Program-made: the position numbers and the translations under genes
Source: Vampirovibrionales bacterium
Lineage (GTDB): Bacteria > Cyanobacteriota > Vampirovibrionia > Vampirovibrionales > JAJTHC01
Reading direction: 5' to 3'
NCBI GenBank assembly: GCA_021299615.1
Contig: JAJTHC010000092.1
Location: 1 to 7,348, forward strand
DNA length: 7,348 nt
In this document: positions 4,640 to 7,348 of the stretch, one piece after another
Layout of the letters: each line of letters opens with the position of its first letter
Position numbering within the stretch: the first letter of the stretch is position 1
Notes under the pieces: generated by a model
What the model saw: the letters and a program-made list of their open reading frames with translations, nothing else
Databases searched by the model: none
What the model was told of the DNA's origin: nothing

Positions 4640-7246
4640 TTAATACATCGTCTTGTTCGCCGTAATCACATGGTGATACGCCGATTTCGCCAGCGTGCCG
4701 TCGCCATCCACAATCAAAATCGGGGGAGCTACCCACCATTTAAAGACGCTTGCCTGCATTCGCTTGAAAAACTTTGCCACCCATGCCGATTTCTGCTCCG
4801 CCGAAAGCACGCCGTTTTTGACTTCCCAACTCCACACGATGCCTTTTAGCTCTTGGGCATCCATGCCGTGGGCTTCGATCCGCCAAATTAGCTCGTCGAT
4901 GACTTCATACGGCATCAAGGCTTCTTCCGCCGTAAGCAGTTTCCCCGTCTCTGGATTTACCGCCAAATCCGCCCCCGAAGGACGTTCCACCACCGCTTGC
5001 GGAATGACGTCTTTCACCGCATGATGCTCGTTCATCCAGCGAGCCAAGGCACGCACCTTCGTTTTGCACACATCCCCCAACGGCGCCAACGCCCCCGACA
5101 TATCGCCATTGACGGTGGCGTACCCCATGTAAAACTCGCTTTTGTCGCTGGTGGCAATGGGCAAGGCGTGGTAATCATTGCCAATTAAACGCAGTAAAGT
5201 CGCACGGCTCATGGCTTGCACGTTGTCTTGCGCAAAACTTTCGCTAGACGGCTTACCCCACACGGATTCTAAACTGGAACGCTCGTGGTGAATCCCCCCT
5301 AAAAACGCCGATTGCATCGCCGTAATAGGGATTTCCACCCAGCCGATGCCGAGGTTTTCAGCCAATTTCAGGGCATCACTTTTATTGTCAGCAGGCGTGA
5401 GATTGGACGGAAAGCTAAACGCCAGAACGTTTTTAGCCCCTAAAGCCTCCGCCACCAGCACCGCATTGACGGCGGAATCGAGTCCCCCTGAAAGCCCCAA
5501 AACAGCTCGTTTGAAGCCACATTTGGCGAAATAATCACGAATCCCGCAGACCAACGCTGCATAAGTTCTCGGCAGATCGCTCGTATCATACGGTTCAAAG
5601 GCATCGTCTGGCGAACTACGCTGTGATTTCTCCACATCCACCACCCAGTTTTCAAGCTGGTGAAACGCCGCATCACTCACATGATGCAGGCTCATCTGCG
5701 TTTCAAAAAGCCGAGACCTGCTTAACACGTCCCCGTCCGTCCCCACCAAGCGTGAGCCTCCGTCGAAAATAAGCTCATCCACCGCCCCCACTTGGTTCAC
5801 GTAGAGTATCGGCACATCGTGATGCCTAGCGACATCACTCAAAAGAGCCTGCCTGCGATACTCCTTACCTGCCCGAGACGGCGACGACGACAAATTCACC
5901 AGTAAATCAGGCTCCCCCTGCATCAAGGCATCCACCACATTTTGCTGGTACCACGGGTGCTGATTCGGTTCTTTCGCCCATAGATCTTCACACACCGTCA
6001 CGGCGATTTTGCATCCGTGGATGTTGATGTTTCCGTAGGCATCAAGGGGGTCGAGACTTTCATGGCTCTGAAACTGGTCGAAACCCTCACCCTGCCCTCT
6101 CCCATAGGGAGAGGGTTCTAAAGCCACGTCTCCCTGTCCTGCCCCCTCTCCCTTTGGGAGAGGGTTGGGGTGAGGGTCTTGGGATTTCAGAAACAGAAAG
6201 AGTGTTTCAAGTACCTTTTTTGTCTGTGTCAAAACTTCTATGCCTTTAAAATGTAAGACGGTTAAACCTTGTTCTTTCAAGTAAACAGTACGTCTAGTAT
6301 TATAAATAAGATCTTGTTTTTCACCCCGTGAACCTTTGTCTAATTCAATCACTAATTTAGCTTTATGGCAGTAAAAATCAACAATATAAGGCGGTACAGG
6401 ATGTTTTCTTCTGAACTTTAGATTGGCAATTTGACGATCTCTAATCAAAGACCATAAAAATAATTCAGCGTCCGTTTGCTTCTTACGAAGTTGGCGAATA
6501 CGTTCAAGGTACTCAGGATGTAGCTTGAAAACTTTACAGTTTAGTCCTGTGTCCTCTTTTTTGTTGCCCGACTGGAGCTGGTCGAAACCCTCACCCTGCC
6601 CTCTCCCAGAGGGAGAGGGTTCTAAAGCCACGTCTCCCTGTCCTACTCCCTCCCCCTTTGGGAGAGGGTTGGGGTGAGGGTCTTCCCACCGTTGCACGCC
6701 GAGGGTTTCACTGGCTTCAAAGACTCGGGAATCTTCAAATTCGTGATAGTTTGGCAAAAGGCTTTTTCGCACGACGCCTTGAATCACGCCGTCGCCTAAA
6801 ATGGCGACACTGTTGTAATAGGGCTTTCCCCATGTTTGCCCCCAGCATTCGGCAAGATCGTAGCGTCGTTCGGCAAAGCCCACGAAGACCCTAGTGTGTG
6901 AGGATTCTTCCGCCAAACGAAGCAAAGCAGCTTCGTTATCTTTTACGAGCTTGGGAAAGCGTAGGAGCATGTCTCGCAAGGGATAGCCCAAGAGTGTTTG
7001 TTCTGGAAGTACAAGGGCATCCACGCCGAGGGCATTGGCGAATTGCATGGCAAGGCGAACGAGGGTTTCGTTGCCTGCGACATCGCATGCGATGGGATTC
7101 CATTGCAGGCTAGCGAGTACGCCTTTGTTTTGCCACGCCTGCTGGACGTCTTCAAGGGTGTTGTGGTTGAGGATTTCGAGTGCTTGCCAGTCACGTTCGT
7201 GGGCAAGTTGCGACCATGTTTGGCATCGGTGAATTAGGGTGTGCAT
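4640..7246 (-). CDS. nadE: Glutamine-dependent NAD+ synthetase with in-frame repeat-DUF559-repeat insert
   Basis: NadE makes NAD+ from nicotinate adenine dinucleotide, ATP and glutamine, the last step of NAD biosynthesis. The N-terminal nitrilase-type amidase shows the triad E82 (VLPEQTLLGYP), K161 (RKSLLPNY) and C419 (VTVCEDLW). The C-terminal synthetase shows the pyrophosphatase loop LGLSGGLDSAV (583-593), the DKSEFYMGYATVNGDM region (701-716) and VVERPSGADL (752-761). Normal K-to-C spacing in this family is a few dozen residues, but here it is 258 because residues 189-394 are foreign: a 38-residue repeat peptide, a DUF559-like nuclease domain (about 240-355) and a second repeat peptide. 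Without them the protein is about 662 residues, near the long NadE form. The start at 7246 has GGAGG 7 nt upstream (7254-7258). It gives about 42 residues before the usual family start (LASLQWNPIACDVAGN). Both catalytic domains look intact, so the fusion may be active. Confidence 0.93.
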   Translation of the reverse strand: MHTLIHRCQTWSQLAHERDWQALEILNHNTLEDVQQAWQNKGVLASLQWNPIACDVAGNETLVRLAMQFANALGVDALVLPEQTLLGYPLRDMLLRFPKLVKDNEAALLRLAEESSHTRVFVGFAERRYDLAECWGQTWGKPYYNSVAILGDGVIQGVVRKSLLPNYHEFEDSRVFEASETLGVQRWEDPHPNPLPKGEGVGQGDVALEPSPSGRGQGEGFDQLQSGNKKEDTGLNCKVFKLHPEYLERIRQLRKKQTDAELFLWSLIRDRQIANLKFRRKHPVPPYIVDFYCHKAKLVIELDKGSRGEKQDLIYNTRRTVYLKEQGLTVLHFKGIEVLTQTKKVLETLFLFLKSQDPHPNPLPKGEGAGQGDVALEPSPYGRGQGEGFDQFQSHESLDPLDAYGNINIHGCKIAVTVCEDLWAKEPNQHPWYQQNVVDALMQGEPDLLVNLSSSPSRAGKEYRRQALLSDVARHHDVPILYVNQVGAVDELIFDGGSRLVGTDGDVLSRSRLFETQMSLHHVSDAAFHQLENWVVDVEKSQRSSPDDAFEPYDTSDLPRTYAALVCGIRDYFAKCGFKRAVLGLSGGLDSAVNAVLVAEALGAKNVLAFSFPSNLTPADNKSDALKLAENLGIGWVEIPITAMQSAFLGGIHHERSSLESVWGKPSSESFAQDNVQAMSRATLLRLIGNDYHALPIATSDKSEFYMGYATVNGDMSGALAPLGDVCKTKVRALARWMNEHHAVKDVIPQAVVERPSGADLAVNPETGKLLTAEEALMPYEVIDELIWRIEAHGMDAQELKGIVWSWEVKNGVLSAEQKSAWVAKFFKRMQASVFKWWVAPPILIVDGDGTLAKSAYHHVITANKTMY
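6065..6178. repeat. Palindromic repeat copy R2 in nadE
   Basis: Copy R2 holds element C (6084-6115) and element A (6144-6176) in opposite orientations, so its ends are themselves inverted repeats (CCCTCACC...GGTGAGGG), each half having a CCCTCTCCC/GGGAGAGGG-type stem. On the minus strand it encodes residues 357-394 (PHPNPLPKGEGAGQG... ALEPSPYGRGQGEG). It matches R1 (6569-6682) along all 114 bp with about nine differences and three residue changes, mostly at the 6065-side edge. Confidence 0.9.
6182..6529 (-). other. DUF559-like (PD-(D/E)XK-type) nuclease domain embedded in NadE
   Basis: Residues about 240-355 of the NadE frame match the DUF559 / very-short-patch-repair-like fold: QTDAELFLW (E261), FRRKHPVPPYIVDFYC (D290), KLVIELDKG (E301, D303), then the TRRTVYLKEQG and VLHFKGIEVL elements. 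Family members usually have ELDGxxH, but here the G is K304 and the H position is R307, which may affect activity. The segment is clearly AT-richer than the flanking nadE and has no Met codon and no obvious GTG or TTG start ahead of the domain, so it can only be translated as part of NadE. The nearly identical repeats on both sides, in the same orientation, mark it as cargo of a mobile unit. Domain identity is confident, but nuclease activity is inference. Confidence 0.85.
6569..6682. repeat. Palindromic repeat copy R1 in nadE
   Basis: Copy R1 holds element C (6588-6619) and element A (6648-6680), the latter with a slightly decayed left stem (CCCTCCCCC). It encodes residues 189-226 (PHPNPLPKGEGVGQG... 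ALEPSPSGRGQGEG). It is directly oriented with R2. The edge ACTGGAGCTGGTCG (6571-6584) is identical to the edge of element C in the terminase, more so than to R2, so R1 and the terminase copy may share a recent source. Confidence 0.9.
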
Positions 7247-7253
7247 TGTGGAG

Positions 7254-7282
7254 CCTCCGTGGTGATTATTATATCACGGAGG
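7254..7282 (-). promoter_or_regulatory. Palindrome spanning -10 box and Shine-Dalgarno of nadE
   Basis: Perfect 8-bp arms CCTCCGTG (7254-7261) and CACGGAGG (7275-7282) enclose 13 nt. A second overlapping pair, GTGAT (7262-7266) and ATCAC (7273-7277), lies inside. On the minus strand the loop contains a perfect TATAAT (7268-7273), and the downstream arm contains the GGAGG ribosome site of nadE (7254-7258). I see no good -35 box 16-18 nt upstream. If TATAAT is the -10, transcription starts near 7261 and the palindrome acts on DNA as an operator. If transcription starts further upstream, the RNA hairpin would hide the ribosome site. Either would regulate nadE. Confidence 0.5.
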
Positions 7283-7348
7283 CGGTTGAACTGGTTTTAT
7301 AGCCATTCAATCGTTTAAATGGTATAAATGCTTACCTTATCACATCAA

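Noticed and set aside
4695..5188. Plus-strand open frames opposite the nadE synthetase domain
   Set aside because: They are shadows of the conserved NadE frame, with no start signals or recognisable content.
6065..6682. Insert in NadE as an intein
   Set aside because: There is no Cys, Ser or Thr at the downstream junction, no terminal HN-type motif and no recognisable splicing blocks. The edges are palindromic repeat peptide, so a non-spliced insertion fits better.

Overview
The window comes from a bacterium whose lineage I cannot fix from sequence alone. Two long, GC-richer, housekeeping- or phage-type genes (a glutamine-dependent NAD+ synthetase and an orphan terminase large subunit) are interleaved with three short, AT-rich genes of unknown function. 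All genes lie on the minus strand except one.

Layout: 1-123, a nested imperfect inverted repeat. 104-806 (minus), a pentapeptide-repeat gene split into two frames at a (CAAGA)5 tract. 884-2749 (minus), a terminase large subunit with an in-frame insert of palindromic GC-rich repeats. 2880-3386 (plus), a small unknown gene with an 11-C tract near its start. 3387-3908, a gene-free spacer holding several unrelated palindromic elements. 3909-4567 (minus), an unknown gene split into two frames at a run of seven A. 4640-7246 (minus), nadE, interrupted in frame by repeat - DUF559 nuclease-like domain - repeat. 7254-7282, a palindrome around the nadE -10 box and Shine-Dalgarno.

Two themes stand out. 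First, each of the three AT-rich genes carries a simple-sequence tract inside its reading frame (pentanucleotide, poly-C, poly-A). In two of them the tract sits exactly where the frame breaks, as expected for slipped-strand phase variation (contingency loci). As sequenced, the pentapeptide gene is off, the poly-C gene is on, and the poly-A gene is off unless ribosomal or transcriptional slippage rescues it.

Second, one family of palindromic repeats, read as the peptide PHPNPLPKGEG and its inverted partner ALEPSPSGRGQGEG, has entered both nadE and the terminase without breaking either frame. In nadE two directly repeated 114-bp copies bracket an AT-rich DUF559 (PD-(D/E)XK-like) nuclease domain that has no ATG of its own and can only be made as part of NadE. 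Recombination between the copies would remove exactly 504 bp (168 codons) and leave nadE in frame. This repeat-nuclease-repeat cassette, apparently tolerated in a surface loop of an essential-type enzyme, is the strongest candidate here for an undescribed mobile system.

The pentapeptide and poly-A genes also share an arrangement: a TTGACA box at or just past the stop codon of the long gene upstream, a 16-nt spacer, a TAT-type -10 box, an AAGG ribosome site and an N terminus beginning MRL.
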